Below, one piece after another: positions 1 to 14,507 of a stretch of 64,000 nt of DNA (position 1 is the stretch's first letter; the number at the start of each line of letters is the position of its first letter). The DNA lies in the NCBI GenBank assembly GCA_037179335.1, contig JAKZHN010000014.1, positions 930,001-994,000 on the forward strand, read 5' to 3'. The position numbers were made by a program, and so were the translations under genes. The DNA is from Cyclaneusma minus (taxonomy: Eukaryota > Ascomycota > Leotiomycetes > Marthamycetales > Marthamycetaceae). Under the pieces are notes generated by a model that was not told where the DNA came from, did not search any database, and saw only the letters and a program-made list of their open reading frames with translations.

Positions 1-899
1 TTTAAAAGGCTTATAATGCTTTAAAAAATAAAACGTCTTGGAAATCCCTTTTATTTGCATGCTATTTATATTTAAAAAAGCTGCTAAGGCGTATTTAAAA
101 ATGGTTTATAATATTAGGATTTTTTTAATATTAATTTAAAGCTTAGAATTTTTGGGAATATTTAGTATTATTATAGGAATTATTATAAAGGGAGTTTTAC
201 TAGCCAAATTAAAAAGGATTGCTAAAGAAAAGCTTAAAAGGCTAAGAAAATCGGAGAGTTTAAGCTGCCGTTTTTAAAAGCTTTTTTAAAAATTAAGAAT
301 ATAAAGGAAATTTAAAAGAAATTTCGTAAGCTTTGAATAGCGTTTGTAATTGAGAATAACCTTTTATATTATATGGTTTGTATTTAAATTTGGAAACAAA
401 TTTAATAAATTATTTTTATTTTTTATTTTTTAAAATAATTAGCTATTTATTTTTATTTGCAAATTAAAATATTCTTAAACTATAAAATTAAATATATTGT
501 CACGGTACTAATTTGCCTTAATGCCTTAATGCCTTAGGCACGCATATGCCCAGTATATAACCCCGGCATCTTTTAGCGCTATAAACCCTTAAAAGGATTT
601 TTATAGTTTTACCCGGCTAAAAAGCTTTTTTTCCAATTTATAATTTTTTTTTTTTTTTAATTTTTGCTTGCAATCCTTCCTCCGCGCTATAATAGTTTAT
701 AAGCCTTTTTTATTAATCGATTTAAAAATCCTGATTTTTAAATGGCTTTAATTTTTGCAAATCCGAATACAATCTCTTATTTTATAATAATAGCGTATTA
801 TATAACCCCAACTCTAATCCCGAATTTTAACAATTTTATTAGCTTTAATTTTATTAATATAATTTATATAAATCTGCTTTTATTAAATCCAGCCTTGCT
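1..899. other. AT-rich, RIP-damaged DNA, no gene
   Basis: Almost pure A/T with remaining C and G mostly in GC dinucleotides. A less damaged patch around 500-640 contains a short direct repeat (TTAATGCC twice) and CCCCGGC, probably a remnant of another repeat. I see no open coding frame or RNA gene. Confidence 0.6.
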
Positions 900-3800
900 T
901 TTATATTTAATTTAAAATTCTAAAATTTTAATTATTATTAATATTATAAATAATACCGCAAATTATATAGCAGCTACTATTATTATTTTGCGGAAATTTT
1001 ATTTTTACCTTATTTAAGCTATTAAATAAATTGGTAAAATAGTGTTATTATTAATTAATATAATTAATTTAATAATAATATTAATACTATTATTTTTAAA
1101 TATATATAATTTAATAATTTGAAATTTGAAATTTTTTAATTTGCAAGAAAATTTAATTATATATATTTATTTACTAATAATTAAAAGTTAACAAAAACTT
1201 TATTATTATTATTTTTTAAACTTTTATTAATAATACAATAAAGAAATTAATAATTAAATTAATATTAAAATCGTTTTATATTGCAAAAAATTTTAAAATA
1301 ATTTCTTTAATACATTTTTTTTTTAATTTTTTTTTAAATTTTTTTTATAATTTTATATTTTTAAATTATATAAAAAAAGCAGATTTTTTAATTAATTTTA
1401 AATATGTTTTAAAAATTAAAAAAATAGAAATTAGACTATTTAAATTAATAATTTTATTAATAATTTTAATGGCTATTTGCAATATAATTTTATTTATTTC
1501 ATTTAATAAATTAATTTTTATAATATTAAATATATAATAAAGAAAAATATAATAATATTTAATTTTGCCAATATTTTAATAAATTTTAATTGGGATTTTT
1601 TTTATTATAATTTTTATTATTTTAGCGTTTTAATAAAATTTTTTGCTAGTAAATTTTTGGCTAATATTATAAATAATTTAATTAAATAAATTTTAATAAA
1701 TATTAATTTAATAAATTTTAATAGCTTTTTAAATATTAATAGCTTTTTTGAATTTAATAAATTAAATTGCTTAAAAGCCAATAGCCAAATTAATAATATA
1801 AATTATTTTTTATTTTTCAATAATTATTAAATTAATTAGAATTTTATAATTAAATTTATAATTATTATAAATTTGAAATTTAAATTAATTCAATATTAAA
1901 TTATTTATTTAATATTGGTAATAATATTTAATAATTTTTTTTTAATTTTTTTTTTAATTTTTTTATTAATTTTTTGCAAAAATTGCTTTATTTTTAAAAT
2001 TAAATTATATTTAATACGGCAATATAATTTCCAAAATTTAAATTTAATTATTTATAATTTTAAATTTTTTTTTAAATTTTTAATATTAATAGAGATTTTT
2101 TAAAAATAATATCATTTTAATATATTAGAAAAATTGGAATTAAATAAAAAATATAGGTAATTTTATTTGCAAATAATTAGAATGTTATAAAAACTATATT
2201 TAAAAATATTTAATTAATTTATATTATTAATATATAGCAAAAATAATATTTTAATTTTAATAATATAAAAAAAAAATATATTAGCAATATTAATAAAATA
2301 GCAATTTCTTTTGCCAAATTAAATATAGTATTTTTTTATATAAAATTTATTAAATATTAAATTGAAAAGGATTTGCTATAAAATTAAAAATTGCTTATAT
2401 TTTATAAAAAATATATTAATTGCTTTAATATTAGGGAAAATATTTTAAAATATTTTAAAATATTTATTAAATATATTTTAATTAAAAAGTAAATATATTG
2501 GCCGGATTTTTAAAATTTATATTAATTATTATATATAAAATTTAATTATTTTAAAATATAAATAGCATTTTTTATAATTAAATAATAGATTTATTATTTA
2601 GAATATTGCTAATATTTATATAATAAAATGCATTAGAAATTGGGCTATTTAATATATTTATTTTATTTTTGATATTTATTTTAAATTTAAATTTAATTGT
2701 AAAGTTTTTAATATTAAAAATTTTAATAATTTATTAAATAAATAAAGCTTAAAAATTTTTAATACTATTTTTAATTTTAAATAAAAATTTGCTTTTATAT
2801 TAAATAAAATAAAAAAAATTGCAAATATAAATTTAATTTGCAAATTTAATTATATTTTTTTATTTTTATTACTTTATTTTATAGCGATTTTTATTTTTAT
2901 AATTTTTTAAATAATAATTAAAAATTTTATATATATAATATTTTTAAATATAATATTTAATGCTTTTAAAAAAAATTATTATTTAAATTTGCAATATTTG
3001 ATATTAATATAATATTAATTATATTTTTTAAAATTATAAATATAAATATAATTTGCAATATTTATATGGATTTTAATGCTAAAAATTTTAAAATTTTTAA
3101 TTGGTTTGGAAATTGCAAATTTATATTTTTTTATATTTAAATAAATATTAATAAATTTTATTTAAAAGCTTTTTTTTATTATAATTAATATTAAAGCCAA
3201 TATAAATAATAAATATTTTAACTTAAAACTAAAATAATAAATTAGGAATTTGCTTTTATTTTTTTTAAATTTAAAAATATTATATAAATAGAAATTTTGC
3301 TATATAATAATATATTTTTACTAATTGGCTTTAATTTTAAAATATTTTTTAAATTTTAAAATAATATTTTAATATAAAAATATGTTTTTTATAATTTTAT
3401 ATAAATAAAATTAAAGCGCTTTATTTTTTAATATAATAGCAAAGCCTTAAGAATTCTTTTTTGCAAAAACATTAATATTTTAATAATTGGTAATATAAAT
3501 TTTTAATTTTTAATCTAAAATATTTATAAATTTATTTTTAAATTTGGCAAAATTATTTATATAGAATTTTGCAAAATTATTAAATTATTTAAAAATATTT
3601 TTATTTGCTTGCATTATAAAAATAAATATTATAGCTAAAAAATTGCAAATTAATAATAATAATATTTAATTAAATTAAATATAAATATTATATAATATTT
3701 TATAAATTTGCTAATTATATAAAACTTAAATTAAAATATTTATTAATTATTATTAATAATAATTAAATTGCTAATTTAATTTATAGAAATTTTAATTAAA

Positions 3801-5662
3801 ATTTAAATAAAATTTTAAAAATTAATTATATTAAAAAAATAATATAAATTGCAATATTTATAATATTTAATTTAACTGCTAAATATTTTAGGCTTTTAAA
3901 ATTTTAGCAAATTTATTTTTAATATTTTATAATAATAAATTGGCATTTGTATTATTATTAGCATTGCAAATAAATATTTATATTTATATATTTAAAAATT
4001 AATTTATTTTTAAAGCAATATTAAAATTTTAAAAACCAAAATTTATTAATACGCTAATTTTATTATTAATATTTATTATATTTGCAAAACAAAACTAAAA
4101 TTTTTATTTAAAATAATATAATTATAAGTAAAAATTTTTAAAATTTTTAAAATTTAGAGTTTTTTTAATATTTTATATATTAATTGTATTTTTAATAAAT
4201 AAAATTTTTTATTTAATTTTATATTTTTTAATTTGATTATTAATTAAAATAGTATTTTTAAAATAATTGCAATAATTATAAAAATATTAAAAAATTAAAA
4301 AATATTATAAAAAGATTTAATATAAATTCTTTTTTAGCAAAAAAAAGCAAAGCGGCTAAAAAATTAAAAAAGAAATTTGGCAAATAGCGCAATAATTTAT
4401 TTATAAAAATAAATATTAAATTTATTTGAAATTTTTTTATAAATAAATTTTTAATTAAAAAATTAAATTTTATTTTAAATTTTAAAAAAAATAGCAGCAA
4501 TTGCAATAGAAATTTAATTTTATTAATTTAAAATATTAAAATTAATAATAATATATTTTTTAATTTATTTAGCATATTTGGTTTTTTTAATGATTAATTT
4601 TGCAAATAAAAAAATATTTAAAATTATAAAAATTAAATTAGTTTTAAATTTAAAATTATAAATATTAAAAATTATATTTAAAAATTAAATAAATAAAATA
4701 AAAAATAAAAAATAATTAAATATTAAAGCAAGCATAATAATAATAAATTTATTATTATTATTGCAAATATTAAAAAACAAATTAAAAAATAATTTATTAT
4801 AATTTTTATTTTTGTTTTTTTTTAAATTATTTATATAGCAATTTTTTTAAAAAAAATTAAATTTTTTAAAATTGGAAAATTGATATCTAAAAACTATTCT
4901 TAAAATTATTGCAATTTAAATTTTTAAATAAATTATTATTAGCCTGATTTTTATTTTTTAAATGTTTTTAAATTTTTTATTAAATAATATTATTAATTAA
5001 GCAAATATTTGCAAAGATTTTAAAAAATATAAAATTAAAATTGCCAAAAAAGACAGGCTTGCTATTTTTATTAAAATTAAATTTTTTTAAATTTAAATTT
5101 AATATAATAAAAGTTAAAAATAAAAAAAAATAAATTTAAAAATAAAAGAAATAAAAATTTAATAGGATTTTAATTTAAATAATTTAATTTAGACTATTTT
5201 ATAATTTAATGGAAATATTTTTAAAAGGAAATATATAATAAACGCAAATTCAGCTCTTAAAAGTATATTTAAATTAATAAAATTAATTTAAAAAGGTTTT
5301 TTTAAAAAAAATCATTTTTTTTACAAATTTATTTAAAATATAGTTTTAAATAAATAATAAAAAAAAAATAGTATTTGCAATTTAAAATAGGCAGGTTTTT
5401 TTAAAATGGTTTTAGCCAATTTGTATTTCTTAATAAAGAAAATATTAATTAGTATTAAATTTATTATAGTATAAATAAAAAAAATATATATTTAAATAAT
5501 AAAAAATAAAAAATTGGTTAATTAATAATTAAAAATAAAAAAATAAAGAGCTTTTCAAATTATATACCCTTTATTTTGCAAGGGTAGTTGCCAAAGGGAC
5601 GTCGGACCGCTAAACGGTCCGATCCTACGTAGCCACCACCATGTTATGGAGTGGTTCCGACA
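900..5662 (-). mobile_element. Left arm of inverted retroelement pair, RIP-damaged
   Basis: Read in reverse complement, this stretch matches 7692 to about 12400 along its whole length. Landmarks found in both arms are the LTR core with CGGACCG, GCCAAAAAAGACAGGCTTGC (5041-5060, reversed near 8290), the AGCGGCTAAAAAATT block near 4350/9000, and GCTTGCATTATAAAAATA near 3610/9735. It is a minus-strand copy of an LTR retroelement whose 3' part lies beyond about 900 or outside the window. Coding capacity is destroyed by stop codons and AT drift. Confidence 0.65.
5453..5662 (-). repeat. LTR, minus-strand copy
   Basis: The reverse complement begins TGTCGGAACCACTCC and contains the palindrome CGGACCGTTTAGCGGTCCG and GGGTATATAA. 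It aligns with the LTRs at 7692 and 14299. The outer end (GGTTCCGACA) is well kept, while the inner end has become TATTAAAT where the intact LTR reads TCCAACA. Confidence 0.7.
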
Positions 5663-6230
5663 ATAGCTATTAAATTTTAAATTACTAGATTTTTAATTTA
5701 AAAAACCTTTAAAAAAATTTAGTTAGCTATTTATTTAGATTGAATTAATATTTATTAAGGCCCATTAAATAAAATAGTTTATAATATTAAATTTAAATTT
5801 ATTAGCAATAAATTTATAATTAAAAATGGCTTATTTGGTATTAAAATAAAAGCTGTTTTAATAAAAGCCTATTATTTAATTAAGAAAAATAAAAAAATTT
5901 ATATAATGGTTAAAAAAAATTATAATATTATAAAAATAAAGCTTTCAAAGCTTTTTAAAAAAAAATTAAATAGCTATTAAAATAATAAATAATATAGCTG
6001 GTTTTAATAATTTAATACTTATATTTTTAATATTTAAAATATATTTAAAAATTATTAAAAATTTTATATTTTCCTTTTTTATAATTAAAAAAGCTAAAAT
6101 TATTAAAAAAGCTAAAATTATTAAAAAAGCTATAGCTAAAATTAGAAAATTATATGCCTAGCGTATTTTTTTAAATGCCCTATTTATATATAATAGCCCA
6201 AATATTTTAAAAATATTAATTATAGCGCTT
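5663..6230. other. AT-rich spacer
   Basis: AT-rich, RIP-damaged. It contains a short triplicated motif (AGCTAAAATTATTAAAAA, near 6080-6130). No gene seen. Confidence 0.5.
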
Positions 6231-6239
6231 TAATTTAAA

Positions 6240-6911
6240 GGGATTGATAAATCGACACTCGAATTTTTAAAATCTAGACCGCTAAACCCAACTAGGAAGG
6301 CGCCGGGGTTTATCCGGGCTTTTCAAAAAAAATCGAAATCCGGTCGACGTGCGACAAAACAAGGCTGACCAAAAAAATCATTCACCGGAGTCAGGAAAAT
6401 ATAAATAACTTGACCCTATAAATAGCTATTCAAATAGCTGAAAATGCTATTAATAAAGTAAATTTATCTTTATTATTTAAATCTAAAATTATTATCATGG
6501 CTATTTATAGGGCAAAGTTATTCATATTATCCTGACTTTGACCGATGATTTTTTAGCAAATTGATTAAAATCATCGGTTAAAGTCAGGGAAACATGAATA
6601 ATTTTGCCTTATAAATAGCTATTCAAACCGTTGAAAATGATATAAAAAGCCCTAATTGAGTTTTATTTGGCTATTCAAAGTTTGGGTTTCAAGCCCTAGA
6701 ATTAATTAGAATTAAATGCTTTAATTCAAAGCTCCAAATGACAATTTTGGTGGTGGTGGCCCGTGCGCCACTACCATGGTTTTGTTGCACGTCGACCGGA
6801 TTTCGATTTTTTTTAAAAAAATTTGCCACGGCCCGGGTAAACCCCGGGCCGTTCCCAATTGGGTTTAGCGGTGTAGATTTCAAAACTTCGAGTGTCGATT
6901 TATCAATTCCC
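6240..6911. mobile_element. MULE-like MITE with long TIRs
   Basis: The termini are GGGATTGATAAATCGACACTCGAA and its near-perfect inverse ending at 6911. The inverted repeats extend over roughly 120-130 bp (6240-6360 and 6779-6911) and include GTCGACCGGATTTCGAT. The nine bases TAATTTAAA occur directly on both sides (6231-6239 and 6912-6920), as expected for a 9-bp target duplication of Mutator-like elements. The interior holds three copies, in both orientations, of a motif with CCCTATAAATAGCTATTCAAA and no transposase, so it is non-autonomous. Its GC content is higher than the surrounding DNA, suggesting later insertion or weaker damage. Confidence 0.65.
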
Positions 6912-6920
6912 TAATTTAAA

Positions 6921-7691
6921 GCCTAAATATATAAAAAAAATAAAAAATAAAAAAAATTATACCCTATATTAAAAATTAAAAAAAAGATTATTTTTCTGGA
7001 TTTTCCTGGTAAATTAGCTAAATTTAAAAGCATTTTAATAAAATTTTATAATAAGAATTTGAAAAATCCTAATAATAATGGATTTGCATTAAAAGATTGG
7101 AATTTTAAAAACAATAAAAAAGCTGGAAATTTAGCCTTTAATTTTAAACCAGATTTAAAATTAATTTAAAATAATTTAGCAATTCCCCAAATATTTATTT
7201 TTTAGCCATTTGCAATTTCAAAAATAGCCAAAAAAAAAGAAAAACCAAAAGAAAATAGCATTTGCATTTAAAAACTAAGAATTCCTAAAAAAAAAAATCA
7301 CTAAAGGCCAGGCTAATAAATAGGAAATTAAATGCTAAAAGCTTTTTTTCTAAGGCTGTAAATACTAAATTTAATATATAAGGATTTTTTATAAAATTAT
7401 AGCAGCTAATTAAAAAAGCTAAATAAACCATTATTTATTATAAAAATATTAATATTTATTTATTTATAATTATTTATAATTTAATAATATTATAAATATG
7501 TTTTTTAGCAAAAACACAATTAATAAAAAATTAATTTTTAAGTTTTTTAAAAAAAGCAAAATTTAGGCTTTTGAAAAACCATTTAAAAAATTAAATTAAA
7601 AGAAAATTAAAAAATTATTTAATATAGAAATATTTAAATTTATTTAAAAGAATAATAATATTAAAAAAAGAATTTTTTAAACTAGAATAAT
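6921..7691. other. AT-rich spacer
   Basis: RIP-damaged AT-rich sequence between the MITE and the right LTR. No coding or structural signal found. Confidence 0.5.
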
Positions 7692-7906
7692 TGTCGGAAC
7701 CATTATAATACCATGTTGGTGTTGGGGGTGCGTAGCTTTGGACCGCTTAACGGTCCGACGTTCCTTTGGCAATTACCCCTGCAGGATAAAGGGTATATAG
7801 CTTGAAAAGCTTTTTATTTTTTTATTTTTAATTATTAATTAATTATTTATTTATTATTCTATATTTAAATATATATTTTTTTATTTATATTATAATAAAT
7901 TCAATA
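7692..7906 (+). repeat. LTR, RIP-damaged copy
   Basis: Starts TGTCGGAACC, contains GGACCGCTTAACGGTCCGACG and GGGTATATAGCTTG, and ends near TTCAATA. Compared with 14299-14507, nearly every C is T and many G are A, except in GC dinucleotides. Confidence 0.7.
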
Positions 7907-10900
7907 TTAATTAATATTTTCTTTATTAAAAAATACAAATTGGCTAAGACTATTTTAAAAAAATCTGCCCGCTTTAAATTGCAAATGCTAATTTTCCCTT
8001 ATTATTTATTTATTGCTTGCGTATTAAATAAATTTGTAAAAAAAGAAAAATCTTTTTAAAAAAGAATTCTTTAAATTAATTTTATTGGTTTAAATATGCT
8101 TTTAATAGCTAAATTTATATTTATTATATATTTTTTAAAAATATTTTTATTAAATTATGAAATAATTAAAATTAAATTATTTAAATTAAAATTCTATTAA
8201 ATTTTTATTTTTTTTATTTTTAAATTTATTTTTTTTTATTTTTACCTTTTATTATATTAAATTTAAATTTAAAAAAAAATAATTTTAATAAACATAGCAA
8301 GCCTGTCTTTTTTGGCAATTTTAATTTTATATTTTTTAAAATTTTTGCAAATTTTTGCTTAATTAATAATATTATTTAATAAAAAATTTAAAAACATTTA
8401 AAAAATAAAAATCAGGCTAATAATAATTTATTTAAAAATTTAAATTGCAATAATTTTAAGAATAGTTTTTAGATATCAATTTTCCAATTTTAAAAAATTT
8501 AATTTTTTTTTAAAAAATTGCTATATAAATAATTTAAAAAAAACAAAAATAAAAATTATAATAAATTATTTTTTAATTTGTTTTTTAATATTTGCAATAA
8601 TAATAATAAATTTATTATTATTATATTTGCTTTAATATTTAATTATTTTATATCTTTTATTTTATTTATTTAATTTTTAAATATAATTTTTAATATTTAT
8701 AATTTTAAATTTAAAAATAATTTAATTTTTATAATTTTAAATATTTTTTTATTTGCAAAATTAATCATTAAAAAAACCAAATATGCTAAATAAATTAAAA
8801 AATATATTATTATTAATTTTAATATTTTAAATTAATAAAATTAAATTTCTATTGCAATTGCTGCTATTTTTTTAAAAATTTAAAATAAAATTTAATTTTT
8901 TAATTAAAAGTTTATTTATAAAAAATTTTAAAATAAATTTAATATTTATTTTTATAAATAAATTATTGCGCTATTTGCCAAATTTCTTTTTTAATTTTTT
9001 AGCCGCTTTGCTTTTTTTTTGCTAAAAAAGAATTTATATTAAATTTTTTTATAATATTTTTTTAATTTTTTAATATTTTTATAATTATTGCAATTATTTT
9101 AAAAATACTATTTTAATTAATAAGCAAATTAAAAAAAAAAAAATTAAATAAAAAACTTTATTTGCTAAAATTGCAATTAATATATAAAATATTAAAAAAA
9201 CGCTAAATTTAAAATTTTTAAAATTTTTTATTTGCAATTATATTATTTTAAATAAAGATTTTAATTTTTTTTTATAAATATAATAAATACTAATAATAAA
9301 ATTAACGTATTAATAAATTTCAATTTTTAAAATTTTAATATTATTTTAAAAATAAATTAATTTTTAAATATATAAATACAAATATTTATTTGCAATATTA
9401 ATAATAATATAAATGCTAATTTGCTATTATAAAATATTAAAAATAAATCCCCAAAATTCCAAAAGCTCAAAATATTTAGCAATTAAGCCAAATATTATAA
9501 ATATTGCAATTTATATTATTTTTTTAATATAATTAATTTTTAAAATTTTATTTAAATTTTAATTAAAATTTCTATAAATTAAATTAGCAATTTAATTATT
9601 ATTAATAATAATTAATAAATATTTTAATTTAAGTTTTATATAATTAGCAAATTTATAAAATATTATATAATATTTATATTTAATTTAATTAAATATTATT
9701 ATTATTAATTTGCAATTTTTTAGCTATAATATTTATTTTTATAATGCAAGCAAATAAAAATATTTTTAAATAATTTAATAATTTTGCAAAGCTTTATATA
9801 AATAATTTTATTAAATTAAAACTTAAAAATTTATATTGCCAATTGCCACAATATTGATTTTTTTGCAATTCTTTTTTAAAATTTTATTATTATATTAAAA
9901 AATAAAGCATTTTAATTTTATTTATATAAAATTATAAAAAATGTATTTTTATATTAAAATATTTTTTTAAAATTTAAAAAATATTTTAAAATTAAAGCGA
10001 ATTAGTAAAAATATATTATTATATAGCAGAATTTCTATTTATACAATATTTTTAAATTTTTAAAAAAAACAAATTTTTAATTTATTATTTTTAATTTCTT
10101 TCTTTTAAAATATTTATTATTTATATTAATTTTAATATTAATTATAATAAAAAAAAAGCCTTTAAATAAAGCTTATTAATATTTATTTAAATATAAAAAA
10201 ATATAAATTTATAATTTTCAAACTAGCTAGAATTTTTAAAGTTTTTAGCATTAAAATCCATATAAATATTGCAAATTATATCCAAATATATAATTTTAAA
10301 AAATATAATTAATATTATATTAATAGCAAATATTGCAAATTTAAATAATAGAAATCTTTTAAAAATATTATATATTATATTTAAAAATATTATATATATA
10401 GAATTTTTGGCTATTATTTAAAAAACTATAAAAATAAAAATTATTATAAAATAAAGCAATAAAAATAAAGAAATGCAATTAAATTTGCAAATTAAATTTA
10501 TATTTGCAAAGCCTATTATTTTTTATTTATTTAATATAAAAATAAATTTTTATTTAAAATTAAAATTAAAGTTTTATTTAAAATTAAAAATAATATTAAA
10601 AAATTCCAAACTTTATTTATTTAATAGGCTATTAAAGCCTTTAATATTAAAAATTTTGCAATTAAAATTAAAATTAAAATAAATATTAAAAGCAAAATAA
10701 ATATATTGGATAATTTAATTTTTAATATATTTTATTATATAAATATTAGCAATATTTTAAATAATAAATTTGCTATTTAATTATAAAAAATATTATTTAT
10801 ATTTTAAAATAATTAAATTTTATATATAGTAATTAATATAGATTTTAAAAATCCAATTAATATATTTATTTTTTAATTAAAATATATTTAATAAGTATTT

Positions 10901-13900
10901 TAAAGTATTTTTTCCAATATTAAAGCAATTGATATATTTTTTATAAAATATAAATAATTTTTAGCCCTATAATAAATTTCTTTTAATATAATATTTAATA
11001 AACTTTATATAAAAAAATATTATATTTAATTTGAAAAGAATAATTGCTATTTTATTAATATTGCTAATATTTCTATTCTATTTAAATTTTTTTTTTATTA
11101 TTAAAGCAAAAATACTAATTTTGCTATATATTAATAATATAAATTAATTAAATATTTAATTTAATAATATTAAAAATATTTTTAAATATAGCTTTTATAA
11201 AATTTTAATTATATATAAATAGAATTATTTATAGCTTTTATTTAATTGTAATTTTTTTAATATATTAAAATAATATTATTTTCTAAAAAGAATTATTAAT
11301 ATTAAAAATTTAAAAATAATTTTAAAGCTATAAATAATTAAATTTAAATTTTAAAAATTATATTGCTATATTAAATATAATTTAATTTTCAAAATAAAGC
11401 AATTTTTATAAAAAGCTAATAAGGAATTTAAAAAAAGAATTAAAAAAAATTGTTAAATATTGCTATTAATATTAAATAAATAATTTAATATTAAGCCAAT
11501 TTAAATTTCAAATTTATAATGATTTCAAATTTAATTATAAAATTTTAATTAATTTAATAATTATTAGAAAATAAAAAATAATTTATATTATTAATTTAGC
11601 TATTGGCTTTTAGGCAATTTAATTTATTAAATTTAAAAAGGCAATTAATATTTGAAAAACTATTAAAATATATTAAATTAATATTTATTAATATTTATTT
11701 AATTAAATTATTTATAATATTGGCCAAAAACTTGCTAATAAAATTTCTTATTAAAATATTAAAATAATAGAAATTATAATAAACAAATTCCAATTAAAAT
11801 TTATTAAAATATAAGCAAAATTCTTTTTTTTTATTGCGCATTTAATATTATAAAAGCTAATTTATTAAATGAAATAAATAAAATTATATTATAAATGGCT
11901 ATTAAAATTATTAATAATATTGCTAATTTAAATAATCTAATTTTTAATTTTTTAATTTTTAAAATGTATTTAAAATTAATTAAAAAAATTGCTTTTTTTT
12001 ATAATTTAAAAATATAAAATTATTTGCAAAACTATAAAAGAAATTAGAAAAAAATATATTAAATAAATTATTTTAGAAGTTTTTGCAATACAAAATAGCC
12101 CTAATATTAATTTAATTATTAATTTCTCTATTGCATTATTAATAAAGATTTGAAAAAAAAATAAAAAATAGCAAGGCTTTTATTAATCTTTAGCTATTAG
12201 CGAATAAATTTATATAATTGAATTCTTTTGCAAATTAAAAAAATTTAAATTTATAATTATTAAATTATATATATTTAAAAATAATAATATTAATAATATT
12301 ATTAAATTAATTATTTTCATTAATAATAATAATAGCAATAATAATATTAATAATTCCGATTTTAATAATAAATTAATTTTAGCTATTTTAAATATAAAAA
12401 ACAATAATAAAGCCTTATTTATATAAAAATTAAAAAAATAAATATTTTTTATATTAAAAATAAAATAGCCTAATAATAATAATTTTTTAATTAATAAATT
12501 TTAAAAATTAATAATTATATTTGCTAATAATAAAAAATTAATTAAATAAGGCTGCGAATAATTAAGAAAAAATTTTAAATTTAATAAATTAATTATTATA
12601 ATTTCTATTGCTTTAAAATAATATAGCCAATTACGCAAGAAAACTTTATTAAATAATAAATTAAATAGCATTATTTAGAATTTTTGCAATTTTATAAATA
12701 TTAATATTTTTTTTGCCAATTTAAAAACCTTTTAAAGCCAATTTATATTTTTTGGCAAATTGCTTAAAAAATTAATTATTTTCAATTTAAAAATTATATT
12801 AATTTTATTAAATATAAAAACGCTATATTAATTAGCTAATTTAATAGCTATTTATTAATTAAAAAATAAAATAATATTAAATTAGCTAAAAAATTATATA
12901 AAAAAAATCACTATTTTTAGCATATTATTGAAAGTATTTAATATTGCAAAAAGTAATAAATTATTAATTATAAAAGTTTTAAAATTTTAAAAATATAATT
13001 TTACAATTTATAATAGCAAATAAATTTTTAAAATTAAAAATAAAGGCATTAAAACCCTATATAAAAAATTCAAATTAATTGTTTAAAATTATAGCAATAT
13101 TAAAAAAAAATTATATTTAATTTTTAATAATTTAAAATTTAAATTAATAGCTAATTATAGCTATAGCGCTATTGTTTTAAAAGAAAACAAATTATATATT
13201 TTGAAATTTTTTTATAATATTGCTAAATTAGAATTCTATTAATTTATTATTTATTTTAAATATTATTTAAATAATTTAATAATAAAAAATTTTATATATA
13301 ATATTTGCTTTTTTATTATTATTTTTAAAAATTAATTTGCAGCCGTTGCTATATAAATAAATAATATTTTATATTTTGCAAATAATAAATAATCCAATTT
13401 AAAACAAATAAAATTGCAAAAAACTAATTTGAAAGCTAAATTAAAAATTTATTTAAAAATCGGACTTTTTTTTATAGCTGCTTAATATTAACATTTAATA
13501 AATAAAAATATTAAAAATTTAAATAAAATTATTAAATAATATATTAAAAATTTTAATATTGATTTTTATATAATAAATTTCCATTTTTTTATTATTAAAC
13601 TATTTATATTTATTAATAAATTATTTGCCAGTTTTAAAAATTTAAATTTCCAGCTAGAATATTTATTAATTTTAGCGAATAAAAGAATATTTAAATATAA
13701 TAAATGCTTTATTATTTAAAGCAATCTAATTTATTAAAACTTTATTAAAAGCAAAAAAATAATTAAAAGCGTATTGGCAAATAAAATTTTAATTATAATT
13801 TAAAAAGCAAATATAGCTATTGCAATTAATTTAATTTTAAAAATAATTATAAAAGAATTTGGCATTTTTCATATCCCAATTATTATTTATATAAATTTTC

Positions 13901-14298
13901 AATTTCTTTATAAATATTTAATTAAATTTGATATTATAATTAAAAAATAGTTTATAATTAATATACTTTATTTTTGCTAATTTTACAATTAGCAGGAATT
14001 TTAGAAAATTTAATAAATTAAAAAAAAAACAATAATTTTGCAAATATTATAATTAAAATAAATTGCAATAAGACTTTAAATTGCTTTATTAATTTTAATT
14101 ATTTTGTTATATAAATAACAAAATAAATAAATTAAAAAACAATTTATATTATTTTATTATAATAAATTATTAGCAATCCGATTTTTTTATATGGACTTTT
14201 TATTTTCGATGTTTTTACGCTATTTTATTAGCTACCATTTATATATAGACAATTGTTTTTTTTAATTTCACTTGTTAAATTAAAAAGAGAATTGCCAG

Positions 14299-14507
14299 TA
14301 TTGGAACCACTTTATAATATAATAGTGGCTATATAGGATCGGACCGTTTAGCGGTCCGACGTCCCCCTGGCAACTACCCCTGCAAAACGAAAAGTATATA
14401 GCTTAAAGAGCTCTCTATCTCTTCGTTCTTAACCATTAATTAACCAATTATTTACCCCCTATTATTTAAGTATACACTCCCTTATTCACACCACGGTGAA
14501 TCCAACA
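14299..14507 (+). repeat. LTR with GC content retained
   Basis: Runs from TATTGGAACCACT to GTGAATCCAACA, giving ends close to TG...CA. It keeps CGGACCGTTTAGCGGTCCG, a TATA-like AAGTATATAGC and a CT-rich tract (CTCTCTATCTCTTCG). It is about 209 bp with no RIP, in the middle of AT-rich DNA. It is either the 3' LTR of the 7692 element or a later solo LTR. Confidence 0.7.

Larger units (their letters stand above)
7692..14507 (+). mobile_element. LTR retroelement, plus-strand copy, RIP-damaged
   Basis: Bounded by two direct LTR copies (7692-7906 and 14299-14507), giving about 6.8 kb, a normal size for a Ty1/copia or Ty3/gypsy element. The first 4.7 kb mirrors the minus-strand copy at 900-5662. 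No frame survives, so the superfamily cannot be read from protein motifs here. The right LTR is far less mutated than the left one, so it may instead be a separate solo LTR that inserted later. Confidence 0.55.

Noticed and set aside
1915..2103. Small open frames in the AT-rich blocks (for example 1915-2103, 4276-4506, 10473-10682, 17885-18109)
   Set aside because: Phe/Leu/Ile/Lys-only composition is what RIP-damaged AT-rich DNA gives by chance.
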